From Plastoroseomonas arctica (GTDB lineage Bacteria > Pseudomonadota > Alphaproteobacteria > Acetobacterales > Acetobacteraceae): a DNA stretch of 64,000 nt. How positions within the stretch are numbered: the stretch's first letter is position 1; the number at the start of each line of letters is the position of its first letter. The notes under the pieces were generated by a model that searched no databases, had not been told where the DNA came from, and saw only the letters and a list, made by a program, of their open reading frames with translations. Below are positions 18,356 to 26,686 of the stretch, piece after piece. Location of the stretch: contig NZ_JAAEDH010000022.1 of NCBI RefSeq assembly GCF_018128965.1, positions 27,029 through 91,028 of the forward strand, in the 5' to 3' direction. Position numbers and translations under genes: made by a program.

Positions 18356-19921
18356 TCAGCCGGGCAGGCGCGTGTAGGTCAGGTTGCGCGCCAGCCAACA
18401 CCCGACCTGCACCGATTCCACCGCGCCGCGCCCGTCGCGCCGGAAGGCGAGCGTCCAGTCGCCGGGCGGCGTGTGGTCCAGCGCCCGCGGACAAGGCAGC
18501 AGCCAGACATCCCGCCCGATCGGTTCGAGCAGCTCCATCCGCCCCTCGCCGAGCATGCCGCAGAAGGCGGCGTAGATGGTGCCGCCGGCATCGGCGACGG
18601 TAAGCGTCGCGTCGAGTTCCGCGCAGTGGTAGCGGCCGCCCACATCGGCCCGCGCCTCACCCGCCAGCGGCACGAGGCGGCTGGCTTGGTTCTCCTGCGG
18701 GCGTGCCATGTGCAGGCCGTCCGCCGCATGGCGCAGCGTGGTGCGGCCATTGCTCGCGGAACCATCCTCGCGCAGCTCCAGCCGCTCGGCGCTGTGGCCG
18801 TAGCGCAGGCGCACCGCGCCATCGGGCAGCCGGTCGGTGCGCGCCGCGAGCCCCGTCTCGGCTTCGCGCCAGATGCCGAGCCAGATGGGGTCGGGCAGGC
18901 CGGCAGCATGCGCCGGACGCTCCTTGCCGAGCGCGGCGCCGAGCACGTCGAGGGCGGCGGCATGCGCATCGGCGAGGTGGTTGAACATCACCACCACGGA
19001 GAGGCGTTCCTTGGCCAGATAGAGCCTGTGGCTGCGCCAGCCGCGCAGCGCGCCACCATGGCCGGTCCAGGCCTCGCCGAAGTCGGATCCGCGCGCCAGG
19101 CCGAAGCCGTAGAGTGCCGGGCTGCCGTCGGCGAAGGCGACGGGTCGGGCCATGCGGCTGTACAGCGCTTCGGGGTCGTCGCGAGAGGCGTCGACGGATT
19201 GTTCCCAGGCGATCATGTCGTCGAGGCTGGCGCCGAGCCCGGCATCGCCGGTCCAGAGGATGCGGTTCTCGGCGGCGCGGAAGCCCCGCTCCTGCGAGCC
19301 TTCATAGCCCTCGGTGCCGTCAGGCATGGCGCGGGTATCCTCGGCCACGAAGGCGGTGTGCATGCCCGCGGGCTCGAAGATGCGGGTGCGGAGAAGCTCG
19401 CCAAAACTGCGGCCGGTGCGGGCCTCGAGGATGTCCGACAGGATGCGGAAATTCTGGTTCACGTAGGAATACCGCGTGCCGGGGGCGAAGTGCAGGCTTC
19501 GCGTGGCGCCGATCAGGCGCTGCGCTTCCGTCGCCCCGAACGGCGCCTCCACCGGCGATCCGTGCAGCATGGCCACCGCCCAGTAGTCGCGCAGGCCCGA
19601 CTGGTTATGCGCGAGGTGCAGCGCGCCGGGCACGGCCTGGTCCAGCAGCGGCAGGCGCTGGCGCACATCGGCGTCGAGCACGGTCGGATCAGGAAAGGAG
19701 TCGAGCAGCAGCGCGCAGGTAAACTGCTTGGTGATGGAGCACATGCGGAACAGGCTGCGCGGCGTGAACGGGATGCGCCGCTCCGCATTCGCCCAGCCCC
19801 AGCTGTGCCGGGCGACCACCTCGCCGCGCCGCAGCACGGCGACGGCACCGCCCGGCCCGGGATACTCGCGCGGCAGGGACGCGATGCGGCGATGGACACG
19901 GGCGTAGGAGATGATGGCCAT
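18356..19921 (-). CDS. dap: D-aminopeptidase, serine hydrolase of the DAP type
   Basis: A 521-residue penicillin-recognising serine hydrolase releasing N-terminal D-amino acids from peptides. Length and catalytic positions coincide with Ochrobactrum anthropi DAP (520 residues): S62-x-x-K65 in CSITKQF, Y153-x-N155 in YSYVNQN and HGG at 288-290. After the catalytic domain (1-330) come two beta-barrel domains (about 340-521), which in DAP restrict the active site. There is no signal peptide, so it should be cytoplasmic. ATG 19921 is the natural start. Confidence 0.88.
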   Translation of the reverse strand: MAIISYARVHRRIASLPREYPGPGGAVAVLRRGEVVARHSWGWANAERRIPFTPRSLFRMCSITKQFTCALLLDSFPDPTVLDADVRQRLPLLDQAVPGALHLAHNQSGLRDYWAVAMLHGSPVEAPFGATEAQRLIGATRSLHFAPGTRYSYVNQNFRILSDILEARTGRSFGELLRTRIFEPAGMHTAFVAEDTRAMPDGTEGYEGSQERGFRAAENRILWTGDAGLGASLDDMIAWEQSVDASRDDPEALYSRMARPVAFADGSPALYGFGLARGSDFGEAWTGHGGALRGWRSHRLYLAKERLSVVVMFNHLADAHAAALDVLGAALGKERPAHAAGLPDPIWLGIWREAETGLAARTDRLPDGAVRLRYGHSAERLELREDGSASNGRTTLRHAADGLHMARPQENQASRLVPLAGEARADVGGRYHCAELDATLTVADAGGTIYAAFCGMLGEGRMELLEPIGRDVWLLPCPRALDHTPPGDWTLAFRRDGRGAVESVQVGCWLARNLTYTRLPG

Positions 19922-19976
19922 GGAACGGTTTTCGCCGTCCGCGCAGTTCGTTGCAAGACAGAACCGTATCGGGCGG

Positions 19977-20618
19977 CTAGCGGCGCAGCTCCGGCAGCGG
20001 CGGCGCGACGCCCTCGGGCAGGCCGACGCGGGCGGTGTTCAGCGTCATCGCGACCGTCACGTAGTAGCCACTGACCGCGATGAGGTCGATCACGCCGCGT
20101 TCACCGAAGCGCGCCTTGGCCGCCTCGAAGGTCGCGTCCGAGACGAAGCGGTTGCGGTGCAGCTCGGTGCAGAATTCCCACACGATGCGCGTGTCTTCGT
20201 CCATCCCCTCCGGCCGTCGGCCCTGGGCGAGGTCCGCGGCCACCGAGGCCGGCAGCCCGGCGGCCATCGCCAGCCGGTGATGCGCGAACCATTCATATTG
20301 CGAGGACCATTCGCGCGCGGTGATGAGGATGGCGAACTCATTGAGCGCGGCCGGGATGGAGGTGCGGAAGCGCAGCTGGGCGCCGAGCTGCTGCAGCAGG
20401 TCGCCCGTCGCGGGGCTGCGAAGCCAGGGGTTGAACGGACCGCCGATGGCATTGTCGCGCCCCGGCACGGCAGCCCGTGGCCCGCCCTGGATGGCGGCGG
20501 CGAGCGCGCGCTGCTCGGGTGTCATCTGCTCCGGCGCGATGGGCGGGAAGCGGTTCTGGGCCAGTGCCGGCATCGCCCAGGCGAGGCCGAGCACGCAGGT
20601 GAGCAACAGGGTACGCAT
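19977..20618 (-). CDS. Secreted carboxymuconolactone-decarboxylase-like protein
   Basis: A 213-residue protein with a signal peptide (LLLTCVLGLAWAMPALA) followed by an AhpD/CMD-like helical domain. The region QYEWFAHHRLAMAAGL corresponds to the CMD helix that in AhpD carries the redox cysteines; here the usual CxxC is absent (EWFAHH instead). ATG 20618 has GGGAGG upstream. Secreted CMD-like proteins of this form occur widely in Acetobacteraceae and Burkholderiales and have no known role. The short gap to the dap start (19922-19976) holds nothing I can identify. Confidence 0.72.
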   Translation of the reverse strand: MRTLLLTCVLGLAWAMPALAQNRFPPIAPEQMTPEQRALAAAIQGGPRAAVPGRDNAIGGPFNPWLRSPATGDLLQQLGAQLRFRTSIPAALNEFAILITAREWSSQYEWFAHHRLAMAAGLPASVAADLAQGRRPEGMDEDTRIVWEFCTELHRNRFVSDATFEAAKARFGERGVIDLIAVSGYYVTVAMTLNTARVGLPEGVAPPLPELRR

Positions 20619-20696
20619 GATCGACCTCCCCAGGAATTCTTGTTGCGAGGAAGCGTGCACGCCGCCCGGGGGCGGCGCAAGCCAGCGCCATTGACG

Positions 20697-20714
20697 TCGC
20701 GCGGGATCGCGCGA
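20697..20714. promoter_or_regulatory. Palindrome over a -35-like box upstream of phnD-like gene
   Basis: TCGCGCG-GGAT-CGCGCGA is a perfect seven-base inverted repeat. It directly follows TTGACG (20691-20696), a good -35 hexamer, and lies about 70 bases before the phnD-like start. A position overlapping the promoter suits a repressor operator, though GC-only arms arise by chance in this genome. Confidence 0.3.
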
Positions 20715-20780
20715 TTTGCTGACAAGTCGCGCATCCGTCGCAATTGCCCGGTCGTATAGGGCAGCAAGGAGACCCCCCGC

Positions 20781-21647
20781 ATGACCGTGTCCCGCCGATC
20801 GCTGCTTCTCGCCGCACCCGCGCTGTCGCTCGCAGCGGGCAGCGCGCGGGCACAATCCGGGACGCGCCTGCGCTTCGCCGTGGGCCCGTTCCAACCGACC
20901 GCGGGCGATACGCGGCGCGCCTATGAGCCATTCTTCGCGCACCTCGCCCGCGCGGCCGGACGGCCCTACGAACTGACCGTCACGACGGATTGGGCGGGCA
21001 TCGCGGTCGCGCTCGCGAACGACCAGGTGGACTGCGCCTGGATGGGACCTTGGGGCTATGTGCTCGCCAAGGACCGCGCGGGGGCCGAGGCCATCGCGGT
21101 GGTGAAGTACAACGACCTGCCGACCTACCAGGCCATCATCCTCGCGCGTCCGGAACTCGCCATCGCGCGCTTCCCCGAGGATGCGCGGGGCATGTCGATC
21201 TCCTTCGCCGATGCCGGATCGACCTCGGGCTGGCTGATCCCGCATTACTGGTTCCGTACTCAGGGGATCGATGTGCGCAGCTTCTTCCGCTATCGCGACG
21301 GCGCCTCGCACCCCGCCAATGTCACCGCGGTGGCCAACGGGCAGGTCGACCTCGCGACCGACTACGATCGCAACCTCGCGGCGATGATCGCGGCGAACCG
21401 GGTGCGGGAGGAGCAGGTCAAGATCGTCTGGCGCTCGGAGCCCCTGCCCAACGACGCCCTGGCCGTGCGGCGCGAGCTCGACCCGGCGCTCAAGGCCGTG
21501 CTGCGCGACGCGGCGCTGACGATCGACCCGCCCACCGCGGCGCAGGTGATGCCCACGAACTACACCGGCTGGAACGGCGCGACACCCGACAGCTACGCGC
21601 TGATCGAGGCCGCTGGCCGCGCGCTTGGTCGCATCGGCGGCGGTTGA
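20781..21647 (+). CDS. PhnD-like ABC substrate-binding protein
   Basis: A 288-residue periplasmic receptor of the phosphonate-type family. A Tat-like signal (SRRSLLLAAPALSLAAGSARA) precedes the mature domain, with FAVGPFQPTAGDTRRAYEPF, DCAWMGPWGYVLA and SFADAGSTSGWLIPHYWF, the last being the PhnD anion-binding Ser/Thr segment. Phosphonate, phosphite or other oxyanion ligands are known for this family; the substrate here is unknown. AAGGAG precedes ATG 20781. It is the first of four translationally coupled genes. Confidence 0.87.
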   Translation: MTVSRRSLLLAAPALSLAAGSARAQSGTRLRFAVGPFQPTAGDTRRAYEPFFAHLARAAGRPYELTVTTDWAGIAVALANDQVDCAWMGPWGYVLAKDRAGAEAIAVVKYNDLPTYQAIILARPELAIARFPEDARGMSISFADAGSTSGWLIPHYWFRTQGIDVRSFFRYRDGASHPANVTAVANGQVDLATDYDRNLAAMIAANRVREEQVKIVWRSEPLPNDALAVRRELDPALKAVLRDAALTIDPPTAAQVMPTNYTGWNGATPDSYALIEAAGRALGRIGGG

Positions 21648-22393
21648 TGCGTCGCGGCGTCTGGATCGCCCTGTTCATCGCGGTCCAGGCCGGGTGCATC
21701 GCGATCGTCGAGCCCGATCTCGGCCGGCTCTGGGCGGGGCTGCCGCGCCTGGCGCGCTGGCTGTCCACCGCCTTCCCGCCGGATTTCTCGGGTTTTTCCG
21801 ACATCGCGCGTCGCGCGGGTGAGACGCTGGCGATAGCGACGCTGGGCACCACAATCGCGGCGGCGATCGCGCTGCCGCTCGCGGTCTTCGCGGCACGGCC
21901 GGTCGCGCCGGTGCCCTTCCTGTACCACCCGATCCGCACGCTGCTCGACGCGCTGCGCGGCGTCGACGGCTTCGTCTTCGCGCTGATCTTCGTCGCGGCC
22001 GTGGGCCTGGGTCCCTTCGCGGGGATGATCGGCGTGGCGCTGCACTCGGCTGGCTCCATCGCCAAGCTGTGGTCGGAGGCGCTGGAATCGGCCGATCCGG
22101 CGCCGTTGGAGGCCGCGTTGGTCGCCGGCGGCTCGCGCGCACAGGCGGCCGCGGTCGTGCTGCTGCCCGAGACGCTGCCGGTCACCGCATCGGCGGTGCT
22201 CTATGTGTGGGAGGCGAATATCCGCACCTCGACCGTACTCGGCATCGTGGGCGCGGGCGGGCTGGGGCAGGAGTTGAAGAACGCCGTCGACCTGCTCGAT
22301 TTCAGCCGGGTGCTCGCGATCCTCATCGTGATCGTCGCGCTGGTGACGATGGTGGACCGCACCTCCGCCCTGTTGCGGAGGCGGCTGCTGTGA
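21647..22393 (+). CDS. PhnE-like ABC permease
   Basis: A 248-residue inner-membrane permease with about six hydrophobic segments. TLAIATLGTTIAAAIALPLA is an early conserved segment, and the EAA loop ALVAGGSRAQAAAVVLLP and the NIRTSTVLGIVGAGGLGQEL segment are typical of PhnE. ATG 21647 overlaps the phnD-like stop (TGATG). It forms the channel for the PhnD-like receptor. Confidence 0.88.
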   Translation: MRRGVWIALFIAVQAGCIAIVEPDLGRLWAGLPRLARWLSTAFPPDFSGFSDIARRAGETLAIATLGTTIAAAIALPLAVFAARPVAPVPFLYHPIRTLLDALRGVDGFVFALIFVAAVGLGPFAGMIGVALHSAGSIAKLWSEALESADPAPLEAALVAGGSRAQAAAVVLLPETLPVTASAVLYVWEANIRTSTVLGIVGAGGLGQELKNAVDLLDFSRVLAILIVIVALVTMVDRTSALLRRRLL

Positions 22394-23109
22394 AGCATGC
22401 GAGGCTCGCCGCGGACCGGCCCTGGCACGGTCTCGCGATTTCGCCCATGGATGCCTGGAGCAAGGGGCCGGACATGGGCTGCAGGATCGAGAATCTGTCG
22501 GTCGCGCGGGGTGGGCGCGCGGTGCTGGCGCATGTCGACCTGGTGCTCGTGCCGGGCGAGGTCGCGGTGCTGGAAGGTCCATCAGGCAGCGGCAAGACCA
22601 CGCTCATCCGCGCCATCGCGCGGCTGATCCCGAGCACGGGGAGCATCGCGACCGGCGGTGCGAAGCCGTCGCTCATCTTCCAGCACCATGCGCTCGCGGG
22701 ACGACTGTCGGTGGAGGCGAATACGCTGGTGGGCGCGCTGGGGCGGGTGGGGTTCCTGCGCAGCGCGTTCGGGTTCTGGCCGGCGGAAGAGCGCGCGCTC
22801 GCGCGTCGGCACCTGGCCGCCGTCGGGCTTGGGGGGCTCGAGGAGCGGCGCGCCGACCAGCTCTCGGGCGGGCAGCGCCAGCGCGTGGCGATCGCGCGCG
22901 CCCTGATGCAGCGCGCGCCGCTGATGCTGGCCGACGAGCCGGTCGCCAATCTGGATCCGGAGAATGCCGAGGCGATCCTGGTCCTGCTGCGCGACCTGGC
23001 GCGGCGCGAGGGCATCGCCATCCTGGTGAGCCTGCATCAGCCCGGGCTTGCCGAGCGCTTCGCCGACCGCCGCCTGACCATCGTGGATGGCCGGCTGGTC
23101 GAGCCATGA
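22390..23109 (+). CDS. PhnC-like ABC ATPase
   Basis: ATPase of the phosphonate-type importer. Walker A is EGPSGSGKTT, the Q loop is LIFQHHALAGRLSV, the signature is [16 protein letters not shown] and Walker B is LMLADEPVANLDP. The start is uncertain. GTG 22390 has GGAGG eight bases upstream and overlaps the permease stop as GTGA, like the other junctions here, giving 239 residues. ATG 22474 (MGCRIENLSV) is where the conserved domain begins and has AAGGGG upstream. The stop overlaps the metallophosphoesterase start as ATGA. Confidence 0.86.
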   Translation: MKHARLAADRPWHGLAISPMDAWSKGPDMGCRIENLSVARGGRAVLAHVDLVLVPGEVAVLEGPSGSGKTTLIRAIARLIPSTGSIATGGAKPSLIFQHHALAGRLSVEANTLVGALGRVGFLRSAFGFWPAEERALARRHLAAVGLGGLEERRADQLSGGQRQRVAIARALMQRAPLMLADEPVANLDPENAEAILVLLRDLARREGIAILVSLHQPGLAERFADRRLTIVDGRLVEP

Positions 23110-23945
23110 GCGTGGATGCGGCGTTCCTGGTCTTCGGCGGCCCGTATTCGAACCTGCAGGCGCTGGATGCGCTGCTCGCCGAGGGCGAGCGGCTGGGCAT
23201 TCCACCCCAGCGCATGATCTGCACCGGCGACGTCGTCGCGTATGGCGCCGACCCGGTCTGCGTGACGGAGCGGATGATGGGTGCCGGCATTCCGACCATC
23301 ATGGGCAATTGCGAGGAGAACCTTGCCGCCGGAGCCGATGATTGCGGCTGCGGCTTTGCGGAGGGAACGACCTGCGACCTGTTGGCCCGCGGCTGGTATG
23401 CGCATGCGAACCGGCATCTCGGCTCGCGGCACCGGAGCTGGATGGCGGGATTGCCGCGGCGGCTGGTGTTGGAGATCGGGGGCAGGCGGCTCGCGGTGGT
23501 GCATGGCGGGGCGATGAGCATCAACCGCTTCCTGTTCGCCTCGGATGCAGCCGGGGTCTTTGCCGATGAGATCGCCGCGACGGGCTGCCATGGGGTGATC
23601 GCCGGACATTGCGGGTTGCCGTTCACGCGCGTCGTGGGCGATGCGCTTTGGCACAATGCGGGCGCAATCGGAATGCCGGCGAATGATGGAACGCCGCGCG
23701 TGTGGTTTTCGCTTTTGACCCCGGTGGATGGCGGCCTGCGGATCGAGCGCCGCGCGCTGTCATACGACCATGGCTCGGCCGCCGCCGCGATGCGCGCCGC
23801 GGGCCTCGCTGAAGGCTACGCCTCGGCCCTGGAGACCGGCCTATGGCCATCCCTCGACGTGTTGCCCGCGCCTGAGCGCGAAGCCACCGGAACCGCGCTG
23901 AATGTCGCGCCGGTCACCTGGTCCATCCCCGGTCGCCAAAAATAA
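23106..23945 (+). CDS. Metallophosphoesterase-like protein with altered metal site
   Basis: A 279-residue calcineurin-like fold protein coupled to the phnDEC-like genes. Later metal-site blocks are intact: TGDVVAYG, IMGNCEENL, VVHGG and IAGHCGLPF. The first block, normally D-x-H-x-N, reads GGPYSNLQAL, so the Asp and His metal ligands are replaced by Gly and Tyr. A Cys-rich insert (DDCGCGFAEGTTCDLL) follows the GNCE block. It may be a phosphodiesterase with a changed metal centre or a binding protein. The stop TAA lies within the A-rich part of hairpin-repeat copy 3. Confidence 0.75.
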   Translation: MSVDAAFLVFGGPYSNLQALDALLAEGERLGIPPQRMICTGDVVAYGADPVCVTERMMGAGIPTIMGNCEENLAAGADDCGCGFAEGTTCDLLARGWYAHANRHLGSRHRSWMAGLPRRLVLEIGGRRLAVVHGGAMSINRFLFASDAAGVFADEIAATGCHGVIAGHCGLPFTRVVGDALWHNAGAIGMPANDGTPRVWFSLLTPVDGGLRIERRALSYDHGSAAAAMRAAGLAEGYASALETGLWPSLDVLPAPEREATGTALNVAPVTWSIPGRQK

Positions 23946-23978
23946 AAGAAGAGGGTCCGGGAGAATTCTTTCTCCCGG
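23938..23978 (+). repeat. Dispersed hairpin repeat, copy 3
   Basis: AAAAATAAAAGA (23938-23949), a short spacer, then a nine-base stem CCGGGAGAA/TTCTCCCGG (23957-23965 with 23970-23978) closing TTCT. It lies between convergent genes, and its A-rich tract supplies the stop codon of the metallophosphoesterase gene. Confidence 0.8.
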
Positions 23979-23988
23979 CCTTTCTCCT

Positions 23989-24951
23989 TCACCGCGAGCA
24001 AGCCCCCCCACCCAGCACGCAGAATGTCGCGCAATGCGGATGGTTCAGCGCCACGGCTTTCGATGCCTCCGCCAGCGTCGCCCCCAATTCGAACTGGGGA
24101 TCGTAGGGCAGCAGCGTGCAGGCCACGAGGGCCGGCTTCTCCGCCCCGCGACGCTTCACCAGCATGCGCGAGGAGGCGCACATCATGGCGTCGGGCGATT
24201 TGCCGAGGATGCGCCAGCAGGCGGTGGTGATTTCCGGCACGTCGGCGGTCGCGTCCATTTCCGGGAAGAGCATGAGCGCGATGGGGTCATCGACGTCGAT
24301 CGGGATGCCGTGCTGCTCGAACAGCCGGCGGTAGCCCGCGCGCATCGTGGCCTCGCCGGCGTCGCCGAAGCCGGCGCGGCCGGCGACGTGGGTGGTGACG
24401 CCGTTACGCGCGAGCCAGACGAGCCCATCGAGGGCCTGGGCGAAACTGCCTTCGCCGCGCTCGGCGTCATGCGCCGCGGCCTCGTGATGGTCGAGGCTGA
24501 CGCGCAGGGTCAGTGCCGCGCCGAATTCGGCGGCGAGGGCGAGGATGGCGGCGGCGTGGTTGCGCATCGGCTTCATGGCGTTGGTCAGCACCATGGCCTG
24601 GAGGCCGCGGCCGAGGACGTCGCGCAGCATCGCGGGCAGGTCGCGGTTGAGGAAGGGCTCGCCGCCGGTGAAGCCGACTTCGCGCAGCGGGGCGCCGAGC
24701 TGGGCGGCCTCGTCGAGGCGCTCGGCGACTTCGGCGGCGGTGAGATAGACCAGGCGGTCGTTGCGCGGGCTGCTCTCGATGTAGCAGTTGACGCAGGTGA
24801 TGTTGCACAGCGTGCCGGTGTTCACCCACAGCGTGTTGAGGCCGGTGAGAGCGACGGTCGCCCGGGTTTCGCCCTTCGCCGTCACCACCGGGTCCTGGAA
24901 CTTTTCCGGGGCGAGGGGGCGGGCGCGGTGCAGCAGCTCGGTCGGGGTCAT
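23989..24951 (-). CDS. Radical SAM protein, last gene of a five-gene operon
   Basis: A 320-residue radical SAM enzyme. The cluster motif is CNITCVNC at about residue 48, followed by the GFTGGEPFLN SAM-binding segment and LRVSLDHHEAAAHD. The C-terminal part (about 240-320) has several Cys, including MMCASSR, VACTLL and HCATFCVLGGGACS, consistent with a SPASM-like auxiliary cluster region. ATG 24951 follows the chalcone-isomerase-like stop by 22 bases. Substrate unknown. It belongs to an operon with a second, different radical SAM gene and three exported or membrane proteins; no precursor peptide gene is evident. Confidence 0.85.
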   Translation of the reverse strand: MTPTELLHRARPLAPEKFQDPVVTAKGETRATVALTGLNTLWVNTGTLCNITCVNCYIESSPRNDRLVYLTAAEVAERLDEAAQLGAPLREVGFTGGEPFLNRDLPAMLRDVLGRGLQAMVLTNAMKPMRNHAAAILALAAEFGAALTLRVSLDHHEAAAHDAERGEGSFAQALDGLVWLARNGVTTHVAGRAGFGDAGEATMRAGYRRLFEQHGIPIDVDDPIALMLFPEMDATADVPEITTACWRILGKSPDAMMCASSRMLVKRRGAEKPALVACTLLPYDPQFELGATLAEASKAVALNHPHCATFCVLGGGACSR

Positions 24952-24973
24952 GGGATGTCCATCTGGTGAGTCA

Positions 24974-25501
24974 TCAGGTGCCGCCAAGCAGGCCCCGGCG
25001 CAAGGCCGCGTTTGGTGCCCGCGGACCGATCCAGGAGGCGAGCAGGGTCTGTGCGGCGAGCGCGTCGTCGATGCGGGCCGCGGGTCGGCCTGGGCCGGTG
25101 AGTTCCGCGGTGCGGCCGAGGAAGAGCATCGATTCTTCCTCGCCGTCGCGGATCGGGCGCAGCCAGGCGCGGAAGGCGGCCGGCATCGGGCAGCCGCAGA
25201 GGCTGGTGAAGCTCTGCTCCCATGCCGTGGTCACCTGGTCGAGCGGCAGGTCGCGCAGGTAGCGGCAGCGGATCAGCCGCGGCTCGGCGCTGGCGAGGAT
25301 GGCGTCCGGGTCGCTGGTCGGTGCGGCGAGATAGAGGGCGACGCGATAGACAGGGAACAGCATGTAGCGCGCCGTCGCCATGCCCTGACGCTGGAGCGTT
25401 CGGCCGGCGGCGATGGTGGTCTCGGGGAAGGCGTCCTGGGCATGGGCCGCGCTCGGTGCCAGCAGCAGCGCGGGCAGGGTGCGCCGGGCGAGAGGCGTCA
25501 T
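24974..25501 (-). CDS. Exported chalcone-isomerase-like protein
   Basis: A 175-residue protein with a signal peptide (LARRTLPALLLAPSAAHA) and a chalcone-isomerase-like fold pattern: TLQRQGMATARYMLFPVYRV followed by ALYLAAP. Proteins of this bacterial family bind small hydrophobic or fatty molecules rather than making flavonoids. A CGCP sequence is present at about residue 124. ATG 25501 overlaps the MauE-like stop as ATGA. Its place between membrane and radical SAM genes suggests a periplasmic step in the same pathway. Confidence 0.68.
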   Translation of the reverse strand: MTPLARRTLPALLLAPSAAHAQDAFPETTIAAGRTLQRQGMATARYMLFPVYRVALYLAAPTSDPDAILASAEPRLIRCRYLRDLPLDQVTTAWEQSFTSLCGCPMPAAFRAWLRPIRDGEEESMLFLGRTAELTGPGRPAARIDDALAAQTLLASWIGPRAPNAALRRGLLGGT

Positions 25502-25926
25502 GTGCGGCGCGCCACGAACACGGCGAGCGTCAGCAGGATGAGATCCTCGATCGGGGTCGCCCAGGTGAGCGGGCGGCCCAGGAAAACGCCGAAGCATCCG
25601 CAATTCTCCAGCGGGATTCCGCGGATCAGTGTGGCGGTGAGCACCAGGGCGTTGGCAGCGGAGACCGCTCCGGCGGCGATGGCGCCGCCATGACGCCAGC
25701 GCGGCTGCGCAAGACCGACCGCGATGCCGAGCTCGACCACGACGATCAGCGCCGCGATGGGCAGCAACGGCGCGCGCGGGAACAGCCGGTATTCGTCCAG
25801 CACCGCGGCGAACCCCGCCACGTCGAGCGCCTTGCCGAGCCCGGTCGCGAGGAAGACGAGCGCCAGGATCCAGGCGACGAGGCGCGTCGCCGGGACAGGC
25901 CAAGCGATGCGATCAGCCTGCCGCAC
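25498..25926 (-). CDS. MauE/DoxX-like membrane protein
   Basis: About 142 residues with four hydrophobic helices. The family pattern is the LATGLGKALDVAGFAAVL opening and ENCGCFGVFLGRPLTW near the third helix, the latter a hallmark of MauE, which with MauD supports disulfide formation in methylamine dehydrogenase. No ATG is available. GTG 25926, overlapping the DUF547 gene by 14 bases, is my best start. The ATGA overlap with the next gene shows coupling. No mau structural genes are nearby, so it probably serves another redox step. Confidence 0.75.
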   Translation of the reverse strand: MRQADRIAWPVPATRLVAWILALVFLATGLGKALDVAGFAAVLDEYRLFPRAPLLPIAALIVVVELGIAVGLAQPRWRHGGAIAAGAVSAANALVLTATLIRGIPLENCGCFGVFLGRPLTWATPIEDLILLTLAVFVARRT

Positions 25927-26686
25927 GGCCCGCAGCGGGCTGACGGTTGATCGACCAGTCATAGTCGAAGAAGCGCAGCGTCCAGTCGGCCGGGATCGGC
26001 GCCTCCCGCCAGCGATTGATGTAGGCGATGACGGTGGGCGCCTTGGCTGGGACGAAGTCGCCGCCGAAGAAGTCGAAGATCTGCGACACGCGCACGGTGC
26101 GCGCCGCGGGGTCGGGGCGGACCTGGTAGGGGCTGGAGCAGAATTCGCGCGCGGCGCTGGCCAGCGAGGCGTCCATCGTCGCGGCACGGAAGGCGGTGCG
26201 CGGCAGGCGCGGGCAGCCGCGCACCATGCAGTTCAGCACGAAGTGCACCCGCTCCTCGCCCATGCGGCGAACCACGTCGTCCTCGAAGGCCTTCAGCGAG
26301 GTGTTGCGCCCGGCGATGCGGATGGCGGTGTTGGCGAAGAAGGAGTAGCGGCCGACCAGCCCGAGGCTGTCGGGCACGCCACGCTGGACGATGCCGCGCA
26401 TCGCCAACGCGTTGTAGGCGTTGATGTGCCAGGCGAGCGCAGCGGGCTCACCGTAGGGGCCCGAACTGCCGATCGCCTCGGCGATGGTGTCGAGCGGGCC
26501 CGGGTTGGCGACGAGGCCGGCGAAGTCGATGCGGCCCTGCGCGTCGACATGCCGCTGCAGCACCGCGTCCCAGGCGGCATACCAGGCGGGGTCGGCCGCC
26601 TGCGCGTGTGCAGCGCGCGCGAGCAGCGGCAGGCCGGCGGCGGCGAGCAGGAGATTGCGGCGCGGCAGCATCGGGTCGTTTCTCAC
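25913..26686 (-). CDS. Exported DUF547 protein
   Basis: A 257-residue DUF547 protein with an N-terminal export signal (RRNLLLAAAGLPLLARAAHA). The family core is seen in ALAWHINAYNALAMRGIVQ and in VHFVLNCMVRGCPRLPRTAF, which carries the conserved Cys pair, ending with FFDYDWSIN. DUF547 is distantly related to papain/transglutaminase-like folds; its function is not known. GTG 26686 overlaps the upstream radical SAM stop as GTGA and has GGAG seven bases before; ATG 26671 is an alternative. Confidence 0.78.
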   Translation of the reverse strand: MRNDPMLPRRNLLLAAAGLPLLARAAHAQAADPAWYAAWDAVLQRHVDAQGRIDFAGLVANPGPLDTIAEAIGSSGPYGEPAALAWHINAYNALAMRGIVQRGVPDSLGLVGRYSFFANTAIRIAGRNTSLKAFEDDVVRRMGEERVHFVLNCMVRGCPRLPRTAFRAATMDASLASAAREFCSSPYQVRPDPAARTVRVSQIFDFFGGDFVPAKAPTVIAYINRWREAPIPADWTLRFFDYDWSINRQPAAGRAAG

